Below are positions 9,393 to 18,590 of a stretch of DNA of 64,000 bases, piece by piece. The translations under genes and the position numbers were made by a program. The notes under the pieces were generated by a model that saw nothing but the letters and a program-made list of their open reading frames with translations, made no database searches and had not been told where the DNA came from. Source of the stretch: JACVRW01 sp963821275 (GTDB lineage: Bacteria > Actinomycetota > Thermoleophilia > Solirubrobacterales > Thermoleophilaceae); NCBI GenBank assembly GCA_963821275.1, contig CAWGDF010000004.1:62001-126000 (forward strand). The letters run 5' to 3'. Numbering within the stretch: position 1 is the stretch's first letter; each line of letters starts with the position of its first letter.

Positions 9393-10976
9393 TCATCGGG
9401 CGACCAACGCGGGCGTCGCGGCGGTCTCTGCCGGCACGGTGCCTGACCCCGGCCCTTCCTGCGGGGACTCAGGAGGGCGTCGCAAGAGCCTGGCGAGGCG
9501 CAACGCGGCGGCGACCAGCAGCAAGGCGCCGATGAGGGCGATGAGGGTGAACACGTCGGGTTGCCAGAGGAACGAGGCGCGCCACCCGAACGTCAGCGCG
9601 GGAAGTGCGACGAGCAGGATGCCCCCAGCCGCGCGTGTCACGACGCCGGCGATGGCGAGCCTCCGGTGGCGCGGGCGCGTGCGCGTCCGGAGGGCGCGCG
9701 CGGCGCGGACGACAGGCCATGCCACCGCGGCGAGCAGCGCAAGGGCGATGAGATCGAAGAACAAGTAGAAGCGATGCAGTGAGGTGCCGGTATCGACGGG
9801 GTCGCCGATGAGCGCATCGACGGCGTTGCGCTCGACGCGGTCAACCGAGGCCGGGTGGCCCGGCACCGAGAGCTGGTTCGCGGCGTTGGTCAATGTCACC
9901 ACGGCCAGCTCGCGGCGCGGGAACATGACCATCAGCGCGCTGGAGTCAGGGGCGCGTCCGGGATGGAGCTGAGCGGGCTCCGACCATGGGCCGCCGACGT
10001 ACCAGCCCATCGCGTAACGGGCTTCGGCGTGGTCTGACCATGCGCCCAGCTTCCCTGGTCGTCCCGGGGCGAGCATCGTCTTCAGCCCCTGGCGCGACAC
10101 AATGCGGTCGCCGTTGGCGGTGACGCCGTGGTTGAGGTACATGGCGAGGTAGCGGCCCATGTCCTGGGCGGAGGAGATGAGATAGCCCGCGGCCTGGATG
10201 CCGGGGCGGAAGGTCGGCCCGTGGGTGGTGCTCAGGCCGAACCAGTAGCGGTGCCCGGTCGCCAGTCCGGCGCGTTTCGCGGCGTCGAGTGCGACGTAGC
10301 TGTGGCGCATGCCCAGCGGGGTGAAGATGTGGCGCTGGACGTACTGCGCGTATGGCTCGCTGGAGGCCCGCTCGATGATCAGCCCCGCCAGAATGTAGTT
10401 GGCGTTGGCGTACTCGAACGTCGTTCCGGGTGGCGTGGCCAGCGTCGTGCCCTGCAGCTCGTGCAGGGCCTCAAGAGCGGTGCCGTCGGCCGCGCTCCTG
10501 ACGATGGGGCCGCCTGCGGTCGCAGGCATCCCGGTGGTCTGCTGAAGGACTTGGCGCACCGTGATGCGGTTGGCGGCCCGCTGATCGGCAAGCCGGAACT
10601 CGCGCACGTAGCGACGGGCGGGCGCGTCAAGGTCGAGTCTGCCGGCGTCGACGAGCTGCATCGCTGCCAGCGCGGTGAAGGACTTCGATGTCGAGCCGAG
10701 CAGGAAGGGTGTCTGCGGCGTCGCGCGGCGACCCTCACCGGAATCGCCGTAGCCGCGCGCGTAGACCAAAGCGCCACCGGACACCACGGCGACGGCAAAG
10801 CCCGGCATGCCCGAACGCTCCATACCGTTGCGGATGACGCTGTCCATCCGCGCGAGCTTCGCGCGGTCGGGGGGAGTGGCGGCGGCCGCAGGCGACGCGA
10901 TCACCGAGACGAGAAGCAGCGAGGCAACGGCCGCGAACACCCAGCGCACAGCACCGCCGGGGCCCGCGTTGGTCAT
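9393..10976 (-). CDS. Serine hydrolase of the class C beta-lactamase / penicillin-binding type
   Basis: 527 residues. A signal peptide (residues 10-34, ending in SPAAAA) leads into a beta-lactamase-like domain with the SxxK nucleophile motif STSK (in LGSTSKSFTALAAM) and the YxN motif in FEYANANYILAG. Three or four C-terminal membrane segments follow after about residue 420. Family members are esterases or D-aminopeptidases/carboxypeptidases of the cell envelope. Start: ATG at 10976, overlapping the DUF4389 stop (ATGA). Confidence 0.88.
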   Translation of the reverse strand: MTNAGPGGAVRWVFAAVASLLLVSVIASPAAAATPPDRAKLARMDSVIRNGMERSGMPGFAVAVVSGGALVYARGYGDSGEGRRATPQTPFLLGSTSKSFTALAAMQLVDAGRLDLDAPARRYVREFRLADQRAANRITVRQVLQQTTGMPATAGGPIVRSAADGTALEALHELQGTTLATPPGTTFEYANANYILAGLIIERASSEPYAQYVQRHIFTPLGMRHSYVALDAAKRAGLATGHRYWFGLSTTHGPTFRPGIQAAGYLISSAQDMGRYLAMYLNHGVTANGDRIVSRQGLKTMLAPGRPGKLGAWSDHAEARYAMGWYVGGPWSEPAQLHPGRAPDSSALMVMFPRRELAVVTLTNAANQLSVPGHPASVDRVERNAVDALIGDPVDTGTSLHRFYLFFDLIALALLAAVAWPVVRAARALRTRTRPRHRRLAIAGVVTRAAGGILLVALPALTFGWRASFLWQPDVFTLIALIGALLLVAAALRLARLLRRPPESPQEGPGSGTVPAETAATPALVAR

Positions 10977-11731
10977 GAGAGCCCGGGCGCTGGCTTGGGG
11001 CTGATGGCGTCGGCCCTGGCGGTGTCGGTCGCCGATTCGTGGCCGCCCATGTCCAGGCGGAAGGGCGGGTACTTGTCGGTCATCAGCGTCGCGTAGGCGG
11101 CGACGCGGTAGCACCAGCGGTTCATCCCCATAACGAAGTCGAAGATCGCCCTCGGGTAACGGCCGGTGAACAGCAGCACCACGCCCGCGATCAGGACGAG
11201 CAGGCCGATCAGGCCGCCGCCGGAGGTCCATGCCCAGTCATCGTTGGCCGCATTGAAGCCCGCCCATGCGCCGCCGGTGAACACGGCGACGATGAGGTAG
11301 TGCGGCAGCGCGAGCAGCCACCACTTGACGAGGACCAGGCCGCGCGAGAGCGCCTGCGGGTACTCGACCTCCAGCTGCGCCGGATAGTCCGGGACCTCGG
11401 CGAGCGTGAACGGCGGGTAGCGGTCGGTTCCGAGCGCGCTGTAGGAGTAATAGCCCACGCGCCAGGACCAGCGCAGCACGCCGACGTTGAAGTCGAAGAT
11501 CGCGCGAGGGTAACGCCCGGTGAACAGGACCGCGAAGAACGCGACCACGGTCAGGAGGACAAACGCGATCCAGAGGAACACGAGAGCGATGAAGTGCGGG
11601 ATCGTCAGGACCCACTTGACCAGCCACAGCCAGCGGCTGAGGTGGCCATCAAGCTCCCCCTCGACACGCAGCGGATACAGCGATGGTGCGGCGTGCTCGT
11701 TCGTGGCACGCACTCCTCTCAAGACAGGCAT
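10973..11731 (-). CDS. DUF4389 membrane protein with two repeats
   Basis: 252 residues, built from two copies of the DUF4389 unit. Each has a hydrophobic pair followed by the motif FTGRYPRAIFDF and a tail with YPPF (DRYPPFTL, DKYPPFRL). Function is unknown for the family. It is the first gene of the minus-strand operon that runs to 6500; the other members (hydrolase, SRPBCC, nitroreductase) suggest an envelope or lipid role, which is inference. Confidence 0.85.
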   Translation of the reverse strand: MPVLRGVRATNEHAAPSLYPLRVEGELDGHLSRWLWLVKWVLTIPHFIALVFLWIAFVLLTVVAFFAVLFTGRYPRAIFDFNVGVLRWSWRVGYYSYSALGTDRYPPFTLAEVPDYPAQLEVEYPQALSRGLVLVKWWLLALPHYLIVAVFTGGAWAGFNAANDDWAWTSGGGLIGLLVLIAGVVLLFTGRYPRAIFDFVMGMNRWCYRVAAYATLMTDKYPPFRLDMGGHESATDTARADAISPKPAPGLS

Positions 11732-12012
11732 ATGGGCGCCGGCGGCGCCATCTTTAAGGTCTCCCGAGGGTCACCGGCGCCGATGCTGCGAGCGCGAGCG
11801 GCGATCGAGGCGCGGCGGAAAAGATTCCCGTTAGTCAGCACCCAGAAGTGCCGCGCACTGATCTGCTTCTACGACGCACTGTAGTCCTTTTCCGCGGGAC
11901 CGGTCCGAGAAGAGGCCCTCAAGCTTGCGTCTACGTCGTCAGCTACGGCGTCTACGCCCGCTTCGCATGCGTTCGTGTGCCCCCTGGGATGGGCGGTAAT
12001 GCATCGCGGTCG

Positions 12013-12660
12013 CTACGCGAGCAATCCTGTCGCCCGAGGCACAGCTTCGTCCTGCCTGCGGGCGGCGACGAGCCCGGCCCGCCAGCCGGGCGCACGCCCG
12101 CCTGACGGCGGCTGAATTGATTGCGTGTCTATTCCGCTGCGCGCGATCGCCCACGCGATCACCGAGTTGGAGTTCCACATTTCGCCCGTCCCAAGCTCAT
12201 CGCGACCCCACACCGGAGTCGGGACCCGCCCGATCACGTCGAGGAGGCGCCGCGAGCGATCTTCCTCGTTGGTCAGTCGCCGCGGGCTGTCTACGGCCTC
12301 GGCGACGTCCGGAATGTGTCCACCACGCCACACACGGATCTCGTAGCGGAAGATCCGAAATCGGCCTGCCCAGCGACCGCCGACGGCGCCTCCGGCGACG
12401 ACGCCCCGCTGCTTGCCGCTCAGGTCTGCGACCGGCGTCTGCTCGATGACGAACGTCCCTTCTCCGACTTCGACTTGGAGCGCAGAGTGGTAGAGATCGC
12501 ACGCCGGACGCCGCTCGATCCGTGCCATGAGCGCCTCGTAGGCACGACCGTTGAGCCTGACTAAGTGCCCACCTGCCCCGAGAGGCAACCAGTACAGGTC
12601 AACCGCGGCGGTCCCATTGGCCGCATCGCCGGCGAGCAGCTCTCGTCCGTCTGGCCCCAC
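12013..12660 (-). CDS. Hypothetical protein, possibly of the permuted NlpC/P60 papain-like type
   Basis: Up to 215 residues (GTG at 12660; the true start may be at about residue 15). Conserved-looking blocks are VDLYWLPLGAGGHLVRLNG, CDLYHSALQV, RWAGRFRIFRYEIR and MWNSNSVIAWAIARSG. The order of a His-containing block and a later Asn/Ser block inside a helix resembles permuted papain-like proteins, but I do not see an unambiguous Cys nucleophile, so no activity is assigned. It stands alone on the minus strand. Confidence 0.6.
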   Translation of the reverse strand: MGPDGRELLAGDAANGTAAVDLYWLPLGAGGHLVRLNGRAYEALMARIERRPACDLYHSALQVEVGEGTFVIEQTPVADLSGKQRGVVAGGAVGGRWAGRFRIFRYEIRVWRGGHIPDVAEAVDSPRRLTNEEDRSRRLLDVIGRVPTPVWGRDELGTGEMWNSNSVIAWAIARSGIDTQSIQPPSGGRAPGWRAGLVAARRQDEAVPRATGLLA

Positions 12661-13081
12661 GCTGGGAGTACAGCACCCCCGGCCGGGAAGCCTGCCCGTA
12701 GCCTGTTAGACACAAGAGTCCGCGCCTTCTCGCGCCCGCGCGTCGACCCCGGCGAGGTAGGGGCCGAGTTCTTCCGAGCTCGCCCCAGGGTCACAAGAGA
12801 CAGCTTGAGCTCCTAGATGCCCATGCTGTACGCCGGCTCTGCGGTTATCAGCGCTAGCTCGTAGAGCGGGAGCGGCCGCACCGGCCCATCCGGAAGTAGA
12901 AGAATGACGCGCTTCGAGCAGCTCTCTCGACATCCTGATGCGCTCGCCGTTCTGACCGTGGTGTAGAGCGGGGCGGCCTCGCGCTTCGGGCTGCGGCTTT
13001 CCTAGACCTGAACTTAGGCCCGTACTGGCTCATTCCCCGCGATCCGTGGAGTCGCGATCAGATCCGGGGCTGTCCAGCCCG
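12661..13081. other. Intergenic region with an oxidoreductase fragment
   Basis: Contains only a short gene fragment (12813-12920). The remainder shows no supported gene or RNA. Confidence 0.5.
12813..12920 (-). pseudogene. Fragment of FAD oxidoreductase (paralogue of the gene at 15622)
   Basis: 35 codons ending in TAG. The translation contains LLLPDGPVRPLPLYELAL and ITAEPAYSM, which aligns without gaps to LLLPQGPTWPLPIYELAL and MTAERARSM of the intact FAD-dependent oxidoreductase at 15622-16737. No similarity continues on either side. Confidence 0.7.
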
Positions 13082-13984
13082 TCACGCCCCACTCCCGGCC
13101 TCGGCCGATTGCGGCGTCCTCGCCTCCACGCTGACGCCGCGTGGGTGCACAAGCAGCGGGCAAGGTGCCGCCTTGACCAGCGCGGCGCTGACCGAGCCGA
13201 GCAGCACCCGCCGCGCGGGCCCGTAGGCACGGGATCCAAGAACAAGCATCGTCCCTGGCGCCCTTCCGGCGTCGGCCAGCGTCTCAGCCGGGTCGCCGCT
13301 GACCAGGCTGGCCTCTGTGACCACCTCTTCGGGGATCGAGGCAACGGCATCGTCGAGCTGGCTGCGCAACTGCTCCTCTATGGCCTCTCTCAACTCCGAC
13401 CAGCCGCTGCGCGCGCCGCTGCCCTTTCCGTACACGGTCGGGGGCAGCTCGGCCACGGCCAAGATCTTCAGGTTCGCTTGGTGTTCGCTGGCGAGCTCGG
13501 CCGCGACCTGAAGGGCGAGGCTTGATACCTCGGACCCGTCAAAACCGACCGCGATCACTGAGAGAGCCTCGCCGGCACGCTGGCGATAGTCGCGCGGGGC
13601 TATGGCGACGGCGCACGGCGATCCGTACAAGAGGCCGAGGCCGACGTTACCTGCGAGCACCTGGTGGGCGGAGCTGTGCCGCGAGGATCCGATGACGATC
13701 AGGTCTGCGCCGGTCTCCTCCGCCAGGTCGTGCAGCCCGCCTGCCGGCGATTTGCCCGGAACGGCTTCCGGCTTCGCTCCGGCGGCCTCAGCCAAACCCT
13801 CGATCTTGGCGACGACCTCCTCCTCTTCGTCACGCCACTCGAAGCCATGCGGGAGCACCCCGAAGGGAACCACGCCCGCGACCACCAGCTCGGCACCGCC
13901 CGCCTCTGCGAGCTGTCGGCCGAGGGCGACGGCGTCGTCTCCGCCGTCGTGCAGGTCGTGACCGACGATGATTTTTCGGTACAT
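13082..13984 (-). CDS. Universal stress protein, tandem UspA domains
   Basis: 300 residues with two UspA domains (about 1-145 and 150-285). The N-terminus MYRKIIVGHDL and the nucleotide-loop regions VIGSSRHSSAHQVLAGNVG and VLGSRAYGPARRVLLGSVS are typical; the second fits the ATP-binding pattern G-2x-G-9x-GS. Such proteins act in dormancy and stress. Unlike the UspA genes at 37198 and 50912, it has no copy of the stress-island promoter upstream. Start ATG 13984 with GAAGGA upstream. Confidence 0.9.
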   Translation of the reverse strand: MYRKIIVGHDLHDGGDDAVALGRQLAEAGGAELVVAGVVPFGVLPHGFEWRDEEEEVVAKIEGLAEAAGAKPEAVPGKSPAGGLHDLAEETGADLIVIGSSRHSSAHQVLAGNVGLGLLYGSPCAVAIAPRDYRQRAGEALSVIAVGFDGSEVSSLALQVAAELASEHQANLKILAVAELPPTVYGKGSGARSGWSELREAIEEQLRSQLDDAVASIPEEVVTEASLVSGDPAETLADAGRAPGTMLVLGSRAYGPARRVLLGSVSAALVKAAPCPLLVHPRGVSVEARTPQSAEAGSGA

Positions 13985-14176
13985 GGCGTCCTTCTTGTTG
14001 AACCTTGGTCAGACACTCGCCAGGGCGGCGAGGTCGAAGTCGATGATGACCCCTTCAAGCAGAAGGGTCGGATTCCGCCGGACCAGGAGGTGGGTGACCC
14101 CCCGGCGACGAGAGTGCCTGCGCAGCGGCCCACACGGGTTCGCGGGGGTGGATGGCGGCCGGCGCTCGGTGACCGC

Positions 14177-14260
14177 CTAGACGCCGAGCGTCACCGCCAG
14201 GGCAATCATCACCAGGGCGCCGGCGAGGGTGCCGGCGACAGAAGAGGCCGCGACTCGCGC
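14177..14260 (-). pseudogene. ZIP-like C-terminal tail fragment
   Basis: The minus-strand frame ends in GALVMIALAVTLGV and a stop. The intact ZIP protein ends in AALMALLAVTLGV. The match is short, so a chance hydrophobic similarity is possible, but the identical LAVTLGV-stop ending beside a known duplication of the same gene favours a remnant. Confidence 0.4.
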
Positions 14261-14292
14261 CGGTACGCCTGGGGGGCGAGCTCGATAGCCAT

Positions 14293-14376
14293 GAGCATTG
14301 AGGCCCACGTGTGACGGAGAGTGTGGAAGCCGACGCCGCCGGAATCGCCTGCACCGAGACGTTTCTCGAGGTGACA
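14293..14376 (-). pseudogene. Tyrosine recombinase fragment (HxLRHTWAS box)
   Basis: The frame reads GVGFHTLRHTWASML, the conserved H-x-L-R-H box II of phage-type integrases. There is no catalytic Tyr segment after it and no N-terminal part. One of three separate integrase fragments in this window. Confidence 0.65.
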
Positions 14377-14684
14377 TGAGCGGACACGAGGAGCCATTTG
14401 GGGACGCAATTCTTTCCCACCTGGTGCCCACCCCGAAAGAGTCGATGGTCACTTTCGCACGGGCTCGATCGCTCTCTCCTGCAACCACGTCGCCCTGCAC
14501 GTTGCAGGTAAGAAACCGGCACGGCTGATCGCAAACCCGTTACGCCACCGCAACCCTATGAGTGTTTCGAGTGATCAGCAAAAAATAACGACAGACGGCA
14601 GTGTCACCGCCGCAGTGGACCTGCAAGATCGGCCGGACTCAACAGGCGCGGTAGAAACCGATGTTGCCCTCTGGCGATGACGTC

Positions 14685-14820
14685 CGTCCCTCGGCTTAAC
14701 ACGGAGGTTCGGAGGGCGGCTACGGTGTCCCGACCTTGAGCGAGGATCTCAACGACCAACGGGATGAGGGACCCATCGGGCACGTTCAACTATGGACCTG
14801 CCGCTCGACACGAGCGGCCC
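14685..14820 (+). repeat. 136-nt repeat, copy 2 (ZIP gene leader)
   Basis: Nearly identical to 5930-6065. It lies directly upstream of the ZIP start at 14859 and so probably carries its promoter. The repeat includes a short ORF from the ATG at 14793 that could act as a leader peptide; this is speculative. Confidence 0.7.
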
Positions 14821-14858
14821 GGGCTCGGTACGCGCCGGCTCGCCAGCTCGTCGACTAG

Positions 14859-15599
14859 GTGGAGATTGCGATCTTGACGTTGGCGGGCTGTGCCACCGCC
14901 CTGGCGACAGGCACCGGCGCTATCCCCGTTTCCATGTTGGGTGGTCGCGCTGAGCAGCTACGCCCCGCGCTATGGGGCCTCACCGTCGGCTTGATGAGCG
15001 TGGCATCGGTCGTGGGTCTCCTCCTTCCAGCGCTCGGCGAGGGCAGCGCTGTGGCAGTGGCCGCCGGCTCAGCGACCGGAGTGGCCTTCTTGCTGGTGTC
15101 GAGAAGCGCGCTCCGGGGCCACGACGTTCACGTCGGCCAACTGAGCGGCGCCGGGGTGCAACGATCGGTGCTCGTCTTCGGTGTCTTGCTGGTTCACAGC
15201 CTGCCGGAGGGCTTTGCCATCGGAACCGCGTTCGCCTCCGACACCGAGGGGCTGGGCCTGTTCGTGATACTTGCCATCGCGCTTCAGAACATTCCCGAGG
15301 GCACGGCCACGGCCATTCCGATGGAGGCCGCCGGCTTCAGTCGCACCCAGCAGTTCTGGGCGGCCGTGTTGAGCAGCGCGCCGCAGCCCGTCGGGGCGCT
15401 CATCGCCTATACCCTGGTTCAGCAGATCGAGGCCTTGCTGGCCTTCTCGTTCGCATTCGCTGCGGGGGCAATGTTGGCGCTCGTGGTGGTGGAGCTGTTG
15501 CCACAGACGTTCCGCCGCGGCCACCGCAAGCCGGCGGCGGCAGGCTGCTTCGTGGGCGCCGCGCTGATGGCGCTGCTCGCTGTGACACTCGGGGTCTAG
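14859..15599 (+). CDS. ZIP-family divalent metal transporter
   Basis: 246 residues, eight predicted membrane segments. TM4 and TM5 carry the metal-site motifs VHSLPEGFAIGTAF (HxxPEG) and LQNIPEGTATAIPM (NxPEG), the ZIP hallmark (zinc or other divalent import into the cytoplasm). The GTG at 14859 is the likely start. Its leader and first codons exist as a dead copy at 5930-6142. Metal specificity cannot be read from the sequence. Confidence 0.88.
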   Translation: MEIAILTLAGCATALATGTGAIPVSMLGGRAEQLRPALWGLTVGLMSVASVVGLLLPALGEGSAVAVAAGSATGVAFLLVSRSALRGHDVHVGQLSGAGVQRSVLVFGVLLVHSLPEGFAIGTAFASDTEGLGLFVILAIALQNIPEGTATAIPMEAAGFSRTQQFWAAVLSSAPQPVGALIAYTLVQQIEALLAFSFAFAAGAMLALVVVELLPQTFRRGHRKPAAAGCFVGAALMALLAVTLGV

Positions 15600-15621
15600 C
15601 CGGTGAGTGAGCGACCGCCCG

Positions 15622-16737
15622 CTAGCCCAAGCTCTGCAGGAACGGTCCAAGCTCTTCCGCCACGACCTTCTCGTCGGCCGGCCAGGCCTGCTCGGTCGTG
15701 ACCTTCGACACGGTTCCCCCCTCCTCGAGCCAAGCGCTGAGATAGAGGGGTTGTTCGCCGGTGTAGAGGACACCTCGGATCGTCGGCCGAAGCACCGGAG
15801 GTTCGTCGGCCCCGCTCGCCAGCGCGTGAATCCCAGCGGCCGCGACATCCGCCATCTGGGCACCGAGCCCGCCGTGCTTGATCGGATAGTCGACGGCATC
15901 CCCGGCGGCGAAAACCATCGCGCCCAGGCCGGGCACTCGGCAGCGCTCATCGATTGGGATGAAGCCCCCTTCGGCCGTCGGCAGGCCGCGGATGGCGGGC
16001 CCGGTGATCAGAGGCATAGCCACGATTCGGCCCGGCTCCAGCTCCAGTCCCGAGGGCTGCACAACGAGCCGCCGGGACGCGGGTACCTCGGCCTGCGCGT
16101 TTGTGTGGACCGTGACCCCGAAACGCTCGAGCAGTTTCGAGACGGCCTCGCTTGCCCCCTCGCCGAACGGGGCGAGGGGGGCGGGCTCGTCCGTGACGAT
16201 GTCGACCCGCAGGTCATCCATGCTCATGCTGCGGGCCCGTTCTGCCGTCATGAGAGCTAACTCATAAATCGGCAGCGGCCAGGTTGGGCCCTGCGGGAGG
16301 AGCAGCGCGAGGCTTTTCGTGTAGCCCTCCTCGATGTCCTGCACGATTCCGTGGTAGGTCTCGTCGGGCCGAGCGTCGTCAAAGACCGTGACGTGCTCGT
16401 AGGGCACGCTGGCACGGGCTCCGATCGCCACCAAAAGCGCGTCGAAGGGAAGCGAGTGGCCCTCCGCCGTGTGTACCACTTGGCCGTCGGGGTCCACCCA
16501 TTCGAGCGTTTCTTTGACCCACTCAGCATCCGTCCGCCGCGAGATTTGGCGCAGCGGATAGCGCGCTGCCCCGGGTCGGGAGAAAGGCTCTTGAACGGCG
16601 ACCGGCCGGTAGCGAAGCTCTTCCGCCGGGGAGAGCAAGGTGATGTCGAAAGCCTCTCCCGCCAAACGCCTCAGGCGCAGCAAGCCTTCGACGGCGGCAA
16701 TCCCACCTCCACAGATCACGACCCGAAAGCGGCTCAC
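15622..16737 (-). CDS. FAD-dependent pyridine nucleotide-disulphide oxidoreductase (NDH-2/SQR-like)
   Basis: 371 residues from the GTG at 16737. The N-terminal Rossmann motif is VVICGGGIAAVEGLLRLRRL; a second FAD-contacting block near the end is MVFAAGDAVDYPIKHGGLGAQMADVAA. LLVAIGARASVPY is the typical ATG-like motif. The family oxidises NADH or sulphide and passes electrons to quinone at the membrane face. The two cysteines diagnostic for sulphide:quinone reductase are not evident, so the substrate is open. A fragment of a paralogue lies at 12813. Confidence 0.8.
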   Translation of the reverse strand: MSRFRVVICGGGIAAVEGLLRLRRLAGEAFDITLLSPAEELRYRPVAVQEPFSRPGAARYPLRQISRRTDAEWVKETLEWVDPDGQVVHTAEGHSLPFDALLVAIGARASVPYEHVTVFDDARPDETYHGIVQDIEEGYTKSLALLLPQGPTWPLPIYELALMTAERARSMSMDDLRVDIVTDEPAPLAPFGEGASEAVSKLLERFGVTVHTNAQAEVPASRRLVVQPSGLELEPGRIVAMPLITGPAIRGLPTAEGGFIPIDERCRVPGLGAMVFAAGDAVDYPIKHGGLGAQMADVAAAGIHALASGADEPPVLRPTIRGVLYTGEQPLYLSAWLEEGGTVSKVTTEQAWPADEKVVAEELGPFLQSLG

Positions 16738-16868
16738 GCCCGCGAGCCTACCCGCTGCCGGAGGTCCCCGCGGAGCGCCCCGCCACGGCCGCAGCCCGTA
16801 CTTTGCCGCAGCGGATCGGCGGTCACACTCCGGGACGTCCACAGCCGCTGAGAGGCTTGCCGTGACTG

Positions 16869-17855
16869 ATGAAAGGATCCGCCCCCTCGAAGCGGCCCGA
16901 TGGGCTCCTCGGCGTCGCCGCCGAACACGCCACGCGGTCCATACCGCTCACCGCCCCGAGCGGGCGGGTGGGCGAGGTGCGCGCCACGCTGGCGGGACAA
17001 ACGTTCGAATCGGCGAGCGACGTAGCTGTAGTCGAGCGTGGGGCGCTAGCCGGGGTGGTGCGGATGGAGCGACTGCTAGCGGCCGGTGCAGACCAGCCGG
17101 TCGCGGAAATCATGGATGGCGATCCGCCGGTTGTGGGCCCGGGCACCGACCAGGAGCTGGTGGCCTGGCGGATGGTCGAGCGCGGCGAGTCGAGCATCGC
17201 CGTGGTGGACGAGGCGGGGCAATTCGCCGGCCTCATACCGCCCAACCGGATGCTCGCCGTGCTGCTGGCCGAGCACGACGAGGATCTCGCGCGTCTGGGC
17301 GGATACCTGGCCGGGACGACCCGCGCACGGCTCGCGATGAGGGAGCCGGTCGGTCGTCGTCTGTGGCACCGGCTCCCCTGGCTTCTCATCGGCTTGCTCG
17401 GAGCCATGGCGTCCGTCGCGATCGTCGGCGCGTACGAGGCCGAGCTCGAGGCGAACGTGCTGCTGGCCTTCTTCATTCCCGCCGTCGTTTACATGGCGGA
17501 CGCCGTGGGCACTCAGACCGAGGCGCTGCTCATCCGCGGGCTGGCGGTCGGCGTAGGGCTGCGCTCGGTGGTACGCCGCGAGCTCACGACTGGCCTCGCG
17601 ATCGGGATGGTCATAGCGTGCGCCTTCTTCCCGTTCGCCCTCGCCGTATGGGGCGACACCTCGGTCGCGTTTGCAGTGGCGCTGGCCCTGCTCGCGAGCT
17701 GCTCGATCGCCACGGTGGTCGCGATGGTCCTTCCGTGGGCCTTCCAGCGGCTGGGGTTCGATCCGGCGTTCGGTTCGGGGCCGGTCTGCACAGTGATTCA
17801 GGATCTGCTGTCGATCCTCGTCTACTTCGTGATCGCGACGTCAATCGTGTCGTAG
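16869..17855 (+). CDS. MgtE-type magnesium/divalent cation transporter with CBS domains
   Basis: 328 residues: two CBS domains (about 15-135), then five membrane segments. MgtE-like features are FFIPAVVYMADAVGTQTEAL in the pore helix and RRELTTGLAIGM. Compared with classical MgtE (~450 residues) the N-terminal MgtE_N domain is missing, so CBS-linked gating alone may regulate it. An alternative frame at GTG 16861 has no domain content. Confidence 0.82.
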   Translation: MKGSAPSKRPDGLLGVAAEHATRSIPLTAPSGRVGEVRATLAGQTFESASDVAVVERGALAGVVRMERLLAAGADQPVAEIMDGDPPVVGPGTDQELVAWRMVERGESSIAVVDEAGQFAGLIPPNRMLAVLLAEHDEDLARLGGYLAGTTRARLAMREPVGRRLWHRLPWLLIGLLGAMASVAIVGAYEAELEANVLLAFFIPAVVYMADAVGTQTEALLIRGLAVGVGLRSVVRRELTTGLAIGMVIACAFFPFALAVWGDTSVAFAVALALLASCSIATVVAMVLPWAFQRLGFDPAFGSGPVCTVIQDLLSILVYFVIATSIVS

Positions 17856-17905
17856 CGATCCGGTTCGCTTCAGCGCGTGTCGGTAGTCCGCCGCCTGTGA
17901 CGCGG

Positions 17906-18298
17906 TTACAGACGCTGGAGGCGCTCGGGGCGGAGTAGCGCCCGGACCTGGCGGGCGATCTCGAGGTCCTCCCGCGCGCGCACGACCAGCACGGCAACCG
18001 GTGACCCGGGGGCGCGCACGTCGACATCTCCGTCAACAGCATCGTTGCGCGAGGGGTCGATCGCGACCCCGAGGTGCGACAGCCGGTCGCAGGCGAGCGC
18101 GCGGACGCGGGGGGATCGTTCCCCCACTCCCCCGGTGAAGACAAGGGCGTCGAGGCCTCCGAGAGTCGCGGCCATTGCCCCGATGCCCGCGCGCAAGCGA
18201 TGCAGGTAGACGTCGAGGGCGAGCCGCGCCTCGGCATCGTCGCTCCTCAGCACTTCACGCATGTCGGGCGTGCCGGCCAGCCCCACCAGGCCAGCACC
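17906..18298 (-). pseudogene. ackA: Acetate kinase C-terminal fragment
   Basis: About 130 residues of the AckA C-terminal third: GLAGTPDMREV, ALVFTGGVGERSPRVR, GVAIDPSRND. The N-terminal two thirds, including the phosphate-binding motifs, are absent. The frame is cut at about 18298, precisely where a plus-strand integrase fragment begins, so an integration or deletion event removed the rest. Confidence 0.8.
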
Positions 18299-18511
18299 CT
18301 CATCGGACACACCGATCCGACGCTGACCATGCGCGTCTATCAGCGTGTCCTCGATATCGGCAGCGGCACGCTTGATGCCCTTGAATGGGTGCTTGGCTGC
18401 GGCCTCGAGGAGGCTTGGGCGATCTGGTCAGAGCGGGCCGATTGGGCACTGATCGCGGACCCGCGGCGTGATCCCCTCCGGACAGGCCCTCCGCCGACAC
18501 GCCTTGAATAG
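18296..18511 (+). pseudogene. Tyrosine recombinase C-terminal fragment
   Basis: Reads STLIGHTDPTLTMRVYQRVL, the conserved GH...Y segment holding the catalytic tyrosine of phage integrases, then about 50 further residues to a TAG at 18509. The catalytic Arg and upstream domains are missing. It is followed by a hairpin and a tRNA-like fragment, the usual order at an integrated element's end. Confidence 0.8.
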
Positions 18512-18513
18512 GC

Positions 18514-18538
18514 GAAGCCCGCTCTGAGAGCGGGCTTC
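18514..18538 (+). terminator. Hairpin after integrase fragment
   Basis: An 11-bp perfect stem (GAAGCCCGCTC with its complement) around a TGA loop, starting 3 nt after the integrase stop. No long T-tract follows, so termination efficiency is uncertain. Confidence 0.55.
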
Positions 18539-18545
18539 CAGCGAA

Positions 18546-18590
18546 GCGGCTGATGGGATTCGAACCCACGACCTTCTGCATGGCAAGCAG
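18546..18590 (-). other. tRNA-Gly(GCC)-like 3' fragment (attachment-site remnant)
   Basis: On the minus strand a TGCC-containing anticodon loop, an extra region, and a T-arm (GTGGGTTCGAATCCCAT) precede CAGCCGC. The expected 5' acceptor strand GCGGCTG is not found at the right distance, so this is probably not a working tRNA. Similar fragments occur at 26015-26059 and 57494-57539. Confidence 0.6.

Larger units (their letters stand above)
13985..14858. other. Long non-coding stretch with mobile-element debris and ZIP promoter
   Basis: Holds a tyrosine recombinase fragment (14293-14376), a ZIP-like C-terminal tail (14177-14260) and, from 14685, the duplicated leader of the ZIP gene. No intact gene is seen. 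Confidence 0.6.
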
